In this document: positions 35,981-44,488 of the stretch, in pieces
Layout of the letters: every line of letters starts with the position of its first letter
Position numbering within the stretch: the first letter of the stretch is position 1
NCBI RefSeq assembly: GCF_007786455.1
Contig: NZ_VNJK01000001.1
Location: 124,001-188,000, forward strand
Direction: 5' to 3'
DNA: 64,000 bases
DNA from: Paenibacillus agilis
GTDB lineage: Bacteria > Bacillota > Bacilli > Paenibacillales > Paenibacillaceae
Translations under genes and position numbers: made by a program
Notes under the pieces: generated by a model
What the model was told of the DNA's origin: nothing
The model's database searches: none
The model's input: only the letters and a program-made list of their open reading frames with translations

Positions 35981-36976
35981 TTAGAACTTCATATGTTCCG
36001 TGCCTGCAAGAAATTCAAGTACACATCTGGAATTAAATGAAACGATGCTTTCAGCCAGCTGACGGTCAGGAAAATTTCTTTGCAGCAGCTTTAGACCACC
36101 TGCAGTATAGGAAATATGATGATGCAGCTTATAAAACAGCATTCGATTGCGATCCAAGGCATTATTTTTGAAATAGCGATACTGTTCATCAAAGCGAAAC
36201 GCCATGAAGCTGTGCTCAAACTCAAGATCAAAAAACATGGCGCCATCGATGTCAATGAAGCATGGCTCAAGCTGCTTGTCGATGACAATATGGTTAGGGC
36301 CAAGCTCACCATGGATGAAATGGTACGTCTGACGCGGCTTAATTCGCAATTCTAGTTCGTGAATAACATCAAATAGTTGTGCTTGCTGTTCATCTATATA
36401 GTTTATATATTGGGCAGTAAAAGAAAGCTGCTTGTGTGCGTTTTTCATAATCGATAGGTGACAAGGCTCGTTGTTCATTCCAAGCTCGTCTAATTTTCCA
36501 TAAGTACTGTTTTGATTAGTATGAATGGCTGCAAGCATGTCGTTTGACTTCGTAAATATTTTATGTTGCACATCACGACTAGCTTGGAAATAGGCATCTG
36601 AAGGGAGACCATCTATATATTCAACAAACGCAAAGTCGAATGAATCATGCGATCTATCTTGATTTAGATGATATACAGTAGGGATTCGAACATTGAGCTG
36701 TCGCAAAAAGTGATAATTCTGTGCAAATAACTGACTGCCGCAGTACTGCTCTGATCGCTGCTGCTCTTCCTCTCTTTCTTGTTGAAAATAATTAATAGTC
36801 TGATCCCAAACGTAGAGTACAAAGCTAAACTGATTCGTGCAGTTAATTTTGTAGACTGCCTTTTGGGCACCGCCTTGTATATTTACAACATTTGCGACCA
36901 CATATTCCGTGCCAAAAATGTTCTTAACATGCGTTTGTAGATCGCTTGGATCAAGGTGACATTGGTAGGCCATCAT
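35981..36976 (-). CDS. Aminoglycoside phosphotransferase-like kinase
   Basis: A 331-residue APH/choline-kinase-fold protein. The catalytic loop is HGELGPNHI, where the usual HGD Asp is Glu, and the metal motif reads FIDIDGAMFFDLEFE. The N-terminal lobe has VNIQGGAQKAVYKI for nucleotide binding. The Asp-to-Glu change in the catalytic loop may lower or abolish activity. ATG at 36976 (GACGGAG upstream) is preferred to GTG at 36988. A monocistronic gene; substrate unknown. Confidence 0.82.
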   Translation of the reverse strand: MMAYQCHLDPSDLQTHVKNIFGTEYVVANVVNIQGGAQKAVYKINCTNQFSFVLYVWDQTINYFQQEREEEQQRSEQYCGSQLFAQNYHFLRQLNVRIPTVYHLNQDRSHDSFDFAFVEYIDGLPSDAYFQASRDVQHKIFTKSNDMLAAIHTNQNSTYGKLDELGMNNEPCHLSIMKNAHKQLSFTAQYINYIDEQQAQLFDVIHELELRIKPRQTYHFIHGELGPNHIVIDKQLEPCFIDIDGAMFFDLEFEHSFMAFRFDEQYRYFKNNALDRNRMLFYKLHHHISYTAGGLKLLQRNFPDRQLAESIVSFNSRCVLEFLAGTEHMKF

Positions 36977-37164
36977 CGTTAGCAACACTCCGTCTTTTGT
37001 ATTGTGCCGGCCCCCTTACTATAAGGAAAAGAAATGAAAAAATATAGACTATTTCTTTCCGTTAAGATATGATGTTGAATAGGGTATTTTCTAAATATAT
37101 TTTACAATTCATGGAATTATAGCGATGTTGATAACGTTGCTGACATATAGCTATTTAAAGGCTG

Positions 37165-37213
37165 GAACCGAGGGCAGTATCAAGTGGCAATCACTTGATA
37201 CTGCCTTCGGTTC
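37165..37213 (+). other. Strong 22-bp hairpin in divergent intergenic region
   Basis: GAACCGAGGGCAGTATCAAG continues to a 22-nt arm that pairs with 37192-37213 (one G-T pair) around a 5-nt loop. TTCTTCTTG follows. No plus-strand gene lies upstream within 1.2 kb, so it is more likely a leader attenuator for the small gene at 37302 than a normal terminator. Confidence 0.6.
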
Positions 37214-37301
37214 TTCTTGTATAGATGGGGTCCATTTCGTATAGCTTACTGCCGTGTTGGGTACAATTGGGAATAACGAAGTGCAGGAGGAGGTGAGTCT
37301 G

Positions 37302-37475
37302 TTGGATATTTCCCTACAGCCTGACGAGGTGATCGCCCGAATACGTCAACGCGTATCGAGTGGAGGTTCGGTGAGTAAAAAGCAAGTAAAGCAAAGTGAC
37401 CCCGAGTTGATGAGAAGTGCATTGTTCTACTTCCCTAGCTGGGAACATGCGGTGAAACATGCAGATCCGTTGTAA
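37302..37475 (+). CDS. Small protein, 57 residues (HEAR-like)
   Basis: A short helical protein ending SALFYFPSWEHAVKHADPL. This tail recalls the homing-endonuclease-associated repeat (a small DNA-binding helical unit with F.SW..A); the match is only by eye. TTG at 37302 is chosen because GGAGGAGG lies 8 nt upstream; a longer frame from 37254 has no ribosome binding site. Function unknown. Confidence 0.65.
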   Translation: MDISLQPDEVIARIRQRVSSGGSVSKKQVKQSDPELMRSALFYFPSWEHAVKHADPL

Positions 37476-37483
37476 ATAGAGCA

Positions 37484-37519
37484 AGCAGGGTAGGAGTGAT
37501 ATGCCTGCCCTGCTTTTTT
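37484..37519 (+). terminator. Intrinsic terminator after small gene
   Basis: Stem AGCAGGGTAGG / CCTGCCCTGCT followed by six T. Confidence 0.85.
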
Positions 37520-37579
37520 GTTTAAAATTGAGAAAAAAATCACAAACAACTATTTACAATTGAAGATGGATATGATTTA

Positions 37580-37599
37580 CTGTAAGTGAAAGTTCACAC
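37580..37599 (+). promoter_or_regulatory. Possible Rex-like operator before yjlC-ndh
   Basis: CTGTAAGTGAAAGTTCACAC matches the redox repressor Rex consensus TTGTGAA-N6-TTCACAA at 4 of 7 left and 6 of 7 right positions. The B. subtilis yjlC-ndh operon is controlled by Rex, which makes the weak match worth noting. It lies 96 nt before the yjlC start. Confidence 0.35.
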
Positions 37600-37694
37600 A
37601 ATGTTCAAAGTGAAAAGGATCACAAAGTTATTTTGAAAAATTAGCAGCGAGTATTATGTGCAAAATATTTGTTAAGAGCAGAGGAGTGTTCGTA

Positions 37695-38129
37695 ATGGAA
37701 GCAACCTGTAAGGAGCGCAGCCATGTAACTGAAGAACAGACAGTAGTGGATCTAACCATTTTGCTGCAACAGCTAGCTAAGCCTGAAGTACAGCAATCCC
37801 TGCTAGTTCTCTTGAATCATTTGCCCAAATTAGTCGAAATCACAAAAGCAGCAACTGAAACATATGAGGTTGTACAGAAATTGTCTAAAGATAGACAATT
37901 TCTTGCAGATATGAAAAGCAGTTTAGAAGATATTGTTGATCCTTTACAAGTGAAAGCGAAAACAATCACATCAACTGCGATGGAGGCCAATGAACGGGCG
38001 AAGCAGCAGACATCGACAATAGGAATTTTCGGTTTAATCCAGATGTTGAAAGACCCCCAAATCCAGCATATGCTTCGTTTCTCAAAGGTCTTTCTAGAAC
38101 TGACAGAACAACGGCATCAGCGTCGCTAA
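37695..38129 (+). CDS. yjlC: DUF1641 protein, YjlC-like
   Basis: A 144-residue helical protein. The conserved core is LLQQLAKPEVQQSLLVLLNHLPKL followed by GLIQMLKDPQIQHMLRF, typical of DUF1641 (YjgD/YjlC). In B. subtilis yjlC lies directly upstream of ndh, as here. ATG at 37695 follows AGAGGAG; an upstream in-frame ATG at 37656 has no binding site. The biochemical role is not known; it may assist or regulate the NADH dehydrogenase. Confidence 0.85.
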   Translation: MEATCKERSHVTEEQTVVDLTILLQQLAKPEVQQSLLVLLNHLPKLVEITKAATETYEVVQKLSKDRQFLADMKSSLEDIVDPLQVKAKTITSTAMEANERAKQQTSTIGIFGLIQMLKDPQIQHMLRFSKVFLELTEQRHQRR

Positions 38130-38196
38130 AGTCCGGCTCGTTGGAAGAACGATGACTCATGTAAGTTCACTTTACTAGGAGATGGAGGTACTCTTG

Positions 38197-39372
38197 ATGA
38201 AAAAGGTACTTATTCTAGGCGCAGGCTATGGCGGCTTGCTTAGCGCTCTTACACTGCGAAAGTATATGACAGCAGAGGAAGCTTCAATTATCGTTGTTAA
38301 TCGTTATCCAACACATCAAATTATGACAGAGCTTCATCGACTTGCTGCTGATAATATTTCCGAAAAAGCGATAGCACTTCCTTTGAAAAGATTGCTGCAG
38401 GGCAAGCAGATCGATATATGTATCGATACGGTCGTATCCATTAAGCCTGATCGCAATCAAGTTAAGCTGGCAAGCGGTACAACACATGCATATGACGCGC
38501 TCGTGATTGCACTCGGCAGTGAAACAGCCTTCTACGGAATTCCGGGGCTTAGGGAGAATAGCTTTACACTCAAGTCGGTAGAAGATGCGAACCGGATTCG
38601 CAATCATATTAAAGACCGTATCGAAGCTTATCGAAATACGAGAGATCTGGCAGACATGACGATTGTCGTCGGTGGAGGCGGCCTTACTGGTGTGGAGTTA
38701 GTAGGAGAATTGGCAGATATGCTGCCCAGATGGTGCGGCAGTATGGGTGTAAATTCCCAGGATGTACAATTATATAATATCGAATCGTCTCCAACCATTT
38801 TACAAGGCTTTGAGGCCGAGCTGGTGAACAGAGCGCAAACAAGTCTGAAGAAGCGTGGTGTTCATTTTATAAATGGAGCGCCTGTTATTGAGGTTCAAGG
38901 GAATAAGGTGCTGCTAAAAGACGGCCAGTCGCTTCAAGCGAATACGCTAGTCTGGACTGGAGGAATACAAGGCAATACAATCGTAGCGAATTGTGGTATT
39001 GAAGTAGAACGAGGCCGTGCAACCGTTAATTCCTATTTACAATCTACTTCCAATTCGGCTATTTTCGTAGTGGGAGACAGTGCAATTATTAGTAACGAAG
39101 AAGGGCATCCTTATCCTCCATCTGCACAATTAGCTTGGCAAATGGGGGAAACAGCCGGATACAATGTGTTTGCTTATTTAAACAATGGCACGATGCAAAT
39201 TTTTGAGCCTACTTTCTCTGGAAAAATAGCCAGCTTAGGGAGAAAGGATGCCATTGCATCGGTTGGAGCCAGCGGAGTTTTGTTAACGGGCTTGCCTGCA
39301 TCTTTGATGAAAGAGGCAAGTAAAACGAGATACCTCGCACATATTCGAGCATTATTCGCATATGCTTATTAA
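38197..39372 (+). CDS. ndh: Type II NADH dehydrogenase
   Basis: A 391-residue two-dinucleotide-binding flavoprotein. FAD motif ILGAGYGGL is at the N-terminus, ALGSET closes the first domain, the NADH motif VVGGGGLTGVELVGELADM is near residue 155, and VVGDSA near residue 290 contacts FAD. It feeds electrons from NADH to menaquinone without proton pumping, at the inner face of the membrane. GGAGG lies 8 nt before the ATG at 38197. The C-terminal ~40 residues are the membrane-contact part. Confidence 0.92.
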   Translation: MKKVLILGAGYGGLLSALTLRKYMTAEEASIIVVNRYPTHQIMTELHRLAADNISEKAIALPLKRLLQGKQIDICIDTVVSIKPDRNQVKLASGTTHAYDALVIALGSETAFYGIPGLRENSFTLKSVEDANRIRNHIKDRIEAYRNTRDLADMTIVVGGGGLTGVELVGELADMLPRWCGSMGVNSQDVQLYNIESSPTILQGFEAELVNRAQTSLKKRGVHFINGAPVIEVQGNKVLLKDGQSLQANTLVWTGGIQGNTIVANCGIEVERGRATVNSYLQSTSNSAIFVVGDSAIISNEEGHPYPPSAQLAWQMGETAGYNVFAYLNNGTMQIFEPTFSGKIASLGRKDAIASVGASGVLLTGLPASLMKEASKTRYLAHIRALFAYAY

Positions 39373-39411
39373 TAGAAGTTCTTTTTCGACTATATTCAAC
39401 AAAGCTAGGAA

Positions 39412-39456
39412 TCGACGAATTTCGTTTCGTGCGATTACTAGCTTATTTGTTTTTTC
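39412..39456 (+). terminator. Intrinsic terminator after ndh
   Basis: Stem AAGCTAGGAATCG / CGATTACTAGCTT (two mismatches) followed by ATTTGTTTTTTC. Confidence 0.7.
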
Positions 39457-39481
39457 GCAAATCGATCGACAAAATCTATCA

Positions 39482-39510
39482 ATGACAAAAAACACTAAAT
39501 CGTGTAAGAT
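39482..39510 (+). promoter_or_regulatory. Candidate sigma-A promoter of thioesterase gene
   Basis: -35 ATGACA and -10 TAAGAT with a 17-nt spacer, 43 nt before the start codon. Confidence 0.5.
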
Positions 39511-39553
39511 CTCGAATTACAAAGACTGAGAAAATGGAAAGGAAAATAAAATC

Positions 39554-40336
39554 ATGGCACATTGGGGAAATCCATGGTTGTATCGCACGACACGAAAAAG
39601 CAACGCAGCGGTCCGATTGATTTGCTTTCCATATGCAGGTGGAAGCCCCTCTTTGTACCGTAGTTGGTCAGATGCTTTTGATTCAAGTGTTGAGGTTGTT
39701 TCCGTTCACCTTCCGGGGAGAGGTGCACGATTGATGGAACCGCCTATTACTCAAATTGATATACTCGTTACTTGTATTTCGCAAGGGTTGATTCGCGTTC
39801 TAGGCGAGATGCCATTTGCTTTTTTTGGACATAGTATGGGTGCATTAATCTCTTTTGAAATGACCCGTCATTTGCAAGAGCAATACGGTTTGCGGCCTGA
39901 ACATTTATTTGTTTCTGCACGAAGCAGCCCGCATACGCCTAGAAGAGAGAAGACCGAACGTCATAAGTTGGGTGATCAGCAGTTGAAAGATACCATAAAG
40001 AACTGGAATGGCACGCCCGAATGGGTATTACATAACGAAGAATTGATGAATATGGCACTGCCTATCATTCGTGGGGATTTGGAGTTATGCGAGACGTATT
40101 GCTATCAAGATAAGGGGAAGTTAGACGTTCCTATTACGGCATTTGCGGGTGCGAATGACCCTATGGTTTCTGTTGAAGAGATGGCACAGTGGGGAGAGGT
40201 GACAGAGAGCACCTTTGATTTAGTAGAAATGGAAGGTGATCATTTCTATATTCACCATAGTATGAATCGACTCGCATCTGTTATTCAACAACAGCTCCAG
40301 CTCTCCTATACAAGTGGGCAAGTGGTGAAGTTATAA
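39554..40336 (+). CDS. Stand-alone type II thioesterase
   Basis: A 260-residue GrsT-type thioesterase with LICFPYAGGSPSLYRSW, the GHSMGA nucleophile elbow, Asp in GANDPM and the final His in EGDHFYI. Such enzymes edit NRPS/PKS carrier proteins. No synthase gene is adjacent; the nearest is the cluster at 1-15990, which already has its own thioesterase. It may serve another cluster elsewhere in the genome. It has its own promoter and terminator. Confidence 0.92.
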   Translation: MAHWGNPWLYRTTRKSNAAVRLICFPYAGGSPSLYRSWSDAFDSSVEVVSVHLPGRGARLMEPPITQIDILVTCISQGLIRVLGEMPFAFFGHSMGALISFEMTRHLQEQYGLRPEHLFVSARSSPHTPRREKTERHKLGDQQLKDTIKNWNGTPEWVLHNEELMNMALPIIRGDLELCETYCYQDKGKLDVPITAFAGANDPMVSVEEMAQWGEVTESTFDLVEMEGDHFYIHHSMNRLASVIQQQLQLSYTSGQVVKL

Positions 40337-40443
40337 ATAATGAATAACGACTCCACTCATCCAATACAATGCAACACGTAATGATAAGCGGAATTAGAAC
40401 TCTAAGTAGATGAAGCGGTGACTGCTTCAGGCTTATAAATAAG

Positions 40444-40490
40444 ATGGTGCTGCCCTTAGGTATTTAAATGAGGGCAGCACCATTTTTATT
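40444..40490. terminator. Terminator between convergent genes
   Basis: Perfect 13-bp stem ATGGTGCTGCCCT / AGGGCAGCACCAT with a 14-nt loop, T-run on the right and A-run on the left, serving the thioesterase (+) and the aldo/keto reductase (-). Confidence 0.88.
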
Positions 40491-40514
40491 ATAAAATTGT
40501 ACCTAACATATGAA

Positions 40515-41489
40515 TTACGGCAGAGGCACTCCGCGAGAGCTGACGTACAGGGAATACCATTCCTCTCTCGTAAGCACAACGCTTCCTGCATCTTTACAAG
40601 CGCGAATACGGTCAGGATTAACCGTACCGATTACTGGTTGAATACTAGCAGGGTGGAACATAAGCCATGCCAATACGATGGCTTCAGGCGTAGTATTTTT
40701 GTCAGCAGCCATGTGCTGTACAAGTTTTGACGTAGCAACAATGTTGTCAGGCTGGCCATCCAAGCTGCGTCCAGAGAATACGCCTTGAGCGAGTGGTCCC
40801 CATGCTTGCAGCTGAATATTTTCAAGACGGCAGTATTCAAGCGTGCCTTCTGGGAACGTATCTTGAGCAGCAGCGTCCGTATTCACCTGTACGCCTTGAT
40901 TCAACCAGCCAATCTTCGCTAGGCTCATTTCCAACTGATTCACAATAAATGGATGCTTGCTGTAAGCTTGCAGCAAACGAATTTGTCCTGCGCTCATGTT
41001 GGATACACCGAACCAGCGTACTTTGCCTGCTGTATGAAGGTTATCGAGCGTGCGCGCAACCTCTTCTGGGTCCATCAGCGGATCTGGACGGTGCAGCAGT
41101 AAGATATCGATATATTCAAGCCCTAGGCGCTGCAATATCCCATCTACGCTATGAGTAATATGAGATTCAGAGGCATCGTATCTTCCTGGCATACCAGGTG
41201 CTTCGCTAGGTCGAATACAGCATTTGGACTGGATGATCATTTGCTCTCTCAAGGAAGGGTCTTCTTTCAATACTTGACCGAATACTTGCTCTGCTTTACC
41301 TTTTGTGTAAATATCAGCATGATCGAACATATTGATGCCAATCGAAAGCGCTGCGTCAACTGCTTCATGCGCTTGCTTTACATGCTCAGTCGTAATCGGG
41401 TCATGATTCCAAGCTCCGCCTAGCCCCATGCAGCCTAATACAAGCTGACTGGCAGGGATGTTACGGCGATTTAACGGGATGTTTGGCAA
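40515..41489 (-). CDS. Aldo/keto reductase
   Basis: A 324-residue NADPH-dependent oxidoreductase. The catalytic tetrad is visible as Asp in MFDHAD, Tyr in IYT, Lys in QSKCC and His in LLHRPD. GTVNPDR near the C-terminus contacts the cofactor phosphate. It resembles YdhF-type enzymes. It starts with TTG, with AAGGAGA 9 nt upstream. The physiological substrate is unknown; the gene stands alone. Confidence 0.92.
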   Translation of the reverse strand: MPNIPLNRRNIPASQLVLGCMGLGGAWNHDPITTEHVKQAHEAVDAALSIGINMFDHADIYTKGKAEQVFGQVLKEDPSLREQMIIQSKCCIRPSEAPGMPGRYDASESHITHSVDGILQRLGLEYIDILLLHRPDPLMDPEEVARTLDNLHTAGKVRWFGVSNMSAGQIRLLQAYSKHPFIVNQLEMSLAKIGWLNQGVQVNTDAAAQDTFPEGTLEYCRLENIQLQAWGPLAQGVFSGRSLDGQPDNIVATSKLVQHMAADKNTTPEAIVLAWLMFHPASIQPVIGTVNPDRIRACKDAGSVVLTREEWYSLYVSSRGVPLP

Positions 41490-41647
41490 CGGAAATCTCT
41501 CCTTATCTCATAGAACTCTCGGTACTTAAGATGCTGCTAACATTTAATCTTTTTACTCTTTTACGATACTATGGACTTGGGCGAGATTCAAACTATTGTT
41601 ACCAAAAAGTATATTTATGCTAATATTATGAAATGAGGAGGGGAGAT

Positions 41648-42262
41648 ATGAAACCATATTTGATTTTTGACTTTGATGGAACGCTTGTCCAATCTAAAGA
41701 GTTAGCTATCCATGTTTTGAATAAGCTAGCAGTGAAATATGGTGGACGTACAATAATTAGTGATGAAATTGACCATTTGTCAGAAATGTCTATCCCTGAT
41801 CGAATGCGTGTCTTGAATATCCCCATGTATAGATTGCCGACTCTTCTTATAGAAGGCAAAAAGGAATATAGAAAATTAGCTACAGAACTTCAACCAGTTG
41901 AGGGTATCCCTTCAGTTCTGTACTCTTTAAAACAAAGAGGGTATTCGCTTGGCTTACTCTCCTCAAATAGACAGGATATTATTCAATCATTCTTAGAAGT
42001 GCACCAATTGAACGTATTTGATTTCGTACATTCCGTCACCAATTTATTTGGAAAGCATCATGCAATTAGGCATGTTGCTCGGAAGTATCATATAGATTTG
42101 CAGCATATACGATATGTTGGGGATGAACTTCGAGATGTTCAGGCATGTAAGAAAATTGGGGTGAAAATAGTCGCTGTTACATGGGGATATGATTCTGTTG
42201 ATTTGCTAAAAGATGCAGATCTGATTTGTCATTCTCCTGAATCATTGAAGAGGATAGTTTAG
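41648..42262 (+). CDS. HAD-family phosphatase
   Basis: A 204-residue HAD hydrolase with motif I DFDGTLV, motif II LLSSNR, a Lys in GKHHA and motif IV GDELRDVQACKKIG. This is the phosphoglycolate phosphatase-like subgroup. GAGGAGGGGAG lies just before ATG 41648. The next small gene begins 14 nt after its stop, so they share a transcript. Substrate unknown. Confidence 0.9.
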   Translation: MKPYLIFDFDGTLVQSKELAIHVLNKLAVKYGGRTIISDEIDHLSEMSIPDRMRVLNIPMYRLPTLLIEGKKEYRKLATELQPVEGIPSVLYSLKQRGYSLGLLSSNRQDIIQSFLEVHQLNVFDFVHSVTNLFGKHHAIRHVARKYHIDLQHIRYVGDELRDVQACKKIGVKIVAVTWGYDSVDLLKDADLICHSPESLKRIV

Positions 42263-42276
42263 AGAGGTAGAACAGA

Positions 42277-42615
42277 ATGGATGATTTAACAATACTAGAA
42301 TGGCTAGAAGAGCAGCCAATAAGTTCGAATGAAATTGATTTTCTTATCACTTTCATTCCAAATGTTTCTATGATCAAAGTAAGTCCTGATAAATTAGAAG
42401 TAATGTGCCAGTCCTTCAATCGACAATTTCCTAAGGCTAATCTTGATGCAAACAAGGATTATACAGATTATGCGGTGTTTACAGCGGCGATTCAAAACTA
42501 TACAGATAACAAAATTTCTGTAAAAGAATTATTAATGCGGATGTCTGTTCAAAATATATGTAAGCCTATATGTGATTATTTTCTGGAGATGGAAAAAGAG
42601 AGGCAAGCCCCTTAA
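42277..42615 (+). CDS. Unknown 112-residue protein
   Basis: An acidic, helical protein without recognised domains (MDDLTILEWLEEQPIS start). It is 14 nt downstream of the HAD gene, with AGAGAGG before the ATG. No membrane segment or signal peptide. Function unknown. Confidence 0.72.
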   Translation: MDDLTILEWLEEQPISSNEIDFLITFIPNVSMIKVSPDKLEVMCQSFNRQFPKANLDANKDYTDYAVFTAAIQNYTDNKISVKELLMRMSVQNICKPICDYFLEMEKERQAP

Positions 42616-42653
42616 TCACCATATATCATTTAACATTTAAACATCACAGAGTC

Positions 42654-42956
42654 TTAAAAATAAATGATCTCATCCGGCTCACGCTCAGGCTTATTGATCG
42701 ACCAAGCTACTTGCTCGCCATATTTCTCTACGTTTATCCACGCTATAAAATGCTCTGCTCCAAATACGCCTACATAACCGGAATGAGGTTCCCCATTGGG
42801 ATCTGCGAAGACATGAAATTCCCTAAAGAAGTTATTGCCTTTCAGTTTGGACATGAAGTCATCGAATTCGCGCTGCAGCTCACGAGCGCTTATATGGAGG
42901 CCATCTCTGATCTCCATAAAATTGGAATGGTGGGTAAAATTAATTTCTACGATCAA
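42654..42956 (-). CDS. Unknown 100-residue protein
   Basis: A small soluble alpha/beta protein (EFHVFADPNGEPHSGYVGVF, then AWINVEKYGEQVAW). It starts with TTG, 7 nt after GAGGAGG on the minus strand, which supports it over the overlapping plus-strand frame. It follows the minus-strand gene at 43104 and is probably co-transcribed with it. Such small gene pairs can be immunity-like proteins, but nothing here shows it. Confidence 0.65.
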   Translation of the reverse strand: MIVEINFTHHSNFMEIRDGLHISARELQREFDDFMSKLKGNNFFREFHVFADPNGEPHSGYVGVFGAEHFIAWINVEKYGEQVAWSINKPEREPDEIIYF

Positions 42957-43103
42957 CTTGTTTCCTCCTCATATAGATTCAAAGTTCCGGTAGCATCGAA
43001 TGATCGAATTCTGTGTTACGTAAGTTTCAAAATATGCATACCCTCGATAAAAGATGGCTGAATCCATCTCCTAACCAACAGAGAGATTATGTCTTCTTTT
43101 TTA

Positions 43104-43418
43104 TCATAGATAAGATATTTCCCATATTTTTTGAAATAATTGCTCAGGAGGCTCGGATATTTTTATTTTGATCATATTTTCGAAAGCACTACCATCATCG
43201 TTAACATTTGTGTATACATATCCGCGCTCACGGCGACCGATTATTGTAATCGTTTTGATTATTATTAAGGTCTCTCTATTTTGATGTTCGAGAATGGTCT
43301 TTAGCTCTTCTTCTAATAAGCTATCAGTGATACTTTGTTCTGAATCATTCAATCTCTTAATAAGCTGATAGATACGAAGTAATAGTGGTTTGTGCTCAAA
43401 AATCATTTCATAATTCAT
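43104..43418 (-). CDS. Unknown 104-residue protein
   Basis: Starts at ATG 43418 (MNYEMIFEHK), 8 nt after AAGGAGAG; a longer frame to 43565 has no binding site. The N-terminus is helical and the middle hydrophobic-beta (TLIIIKTITIIGRRERG), then YVYTNVNDDGSAF. No recognised domain. It runs divergent to the MOSC gene and upstream of the other small minus-strand gene. Confidence 0.65.
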   Translation of the reverse strand: MNYEMIFEHKPLLLRIYQLIKRLNDSEQSITDSLLEEELKTILEHQNRETLIIIKTITIIGRRERGYVYTNVNDDGSAFENMIKIKISEPPEQLFQKIWEISYL

Positions 43419-43608
43419 AATGCGGCTCTCCTTTGTATGTGATATTACGTTGTACGAAGTTTCCTTGCACCCATATAATAGAAGTAGGCTATTCCGTTCT
43501 TTTGTTACATCCATTTCGAAATATGTAAGGCAGTCATGTGAGGTTGAACATAATTCATTTTTCAATTTGTTAAAGCATCATGTCTATACAGAGAGGGGCA
43601 AGAGAACT

Positions 43609-44328
43609 TTGACTACTTGCGTAGGGAAAATTATCGAAATTAACCGATATCCTATTAAATCATTTGGTGGCGAACGCTTGGAATCGTGCCAAGTCGAATC
43701 ATATGGTTTGTATGGGGATCGATTTTGTGCCTTTTATGATGAGACGAAGCAGGGCTGGAATAGTTTCTTTACTGCGCGTCAAATTCCAAATATGCTTGCC
43801 TACCAAGCCAAACATGTCGATGACGGAATTGTAGTCACTGGGCCAGATGGAAGGACTTTTGGATGGGATGAACAATTACTGCAAGAGATTCAATCTTATT
43901 CGAAGAAAAAAATGTCGATGACAAGCTATCGAGCACCGAATCCCACTGATCCGGAGCTGATGTCTGTCGATGCGGCCAGTATCCTTATTGTAACGAATGT
44001 GACTTTGCGTAAGCTTGAAGCTTTATGGGGCAAGCCTGTCGATCATCGCAGATTCCGTGCCAACATCGTTGTCGCGGTCGAGGAAGGTATTGAATCAGAA
44101 ATAGAGTGGATTGGTAAACGTCTTACGGTAGGGGATGTAGAGCTGCAAGTGGATGAGGAATGCTCTCGCTGTGCGATTACTACACTTGATCCAGTTACAT
44201 TGGAACGTGATTCCTCTTTGTTGAAAACTTTAAACGCAGAAATGAATATGAACTTTGGCGTATATGCCTCCGTTAAGAAGGAAGGGCATATCCAAGAAGG
44301 CGATAAGCTGTATGTGTCCAGTGTATAA
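43609..44328 (+). CDS. MOSC domain protein
   Basis: A 239-residue protein with an N-terminal MOSC beta-barrel (INRYPIKSFGGERLESCQVE, YGDRFCAF) and a C-terminal MOSC domain whose sulfur-carrier Cys is in EECSRCAITTLDP. The family handles molybdenum-cofactor sulfur chemistry or reduces N-hydroxylated compounds (YiiM/mARC-like). TTG at 43609 is used because GAGAGGGG lies 10 nt upstream and homology starts here; the frame is open further upstream but without support. Confidence 0.88.
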   Translation: MTTCVGKIIEINRYPIKSFGGERLESCQVESYGLYGDRFCAFYDETKQGWNSFFTARQIPNMLAYQAKHVDDGIVVTGPDGRTFGWDEQLLQEIQSYSKKKMSMTSYRAPNPTDPELMSVDAASILIVTNVTLRKLEALWGKPVDHRRFRANIVVAVEEGIESEIEWIGKRLTVGDVELQVDEECSRCAITTLDPVTLERDSSLLKTLNAEMNMNFGVYASVKKEGHIQEGDKLYVSSV

Positions 44329-44422
44329 CGCTGTGTTTTACTCATTTTGATAAAAAGTTCTTGTTATAGGAAAATAAATCCTACTAAAGGTATAGGAATA
44401 AACAAAGATTCAAGGTATAATC

Positions 44423-44452
44423 TTGATTGGTTATTAAGATCTAAGGTATACT
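44423..44452 (+). promoter_or_regulatory. Candidate sigma-A promoter of ppaC
   Basis: -35 TTGATT, 18-nt spacer, -10 TATACT, 36 nt before the start codon. Confidence 0.6.
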
Positions 44453-44488
44453 TACATCGCTAAAATCGACTAAAAAGGGAGTTTAGTT

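Noticed and set aside
42711-43061. Plus-strand gene opposite 42654
   Set aside because: The minus-strand frame has a strong GAGGAGG site and protein-like composition; the plus frame has neither.
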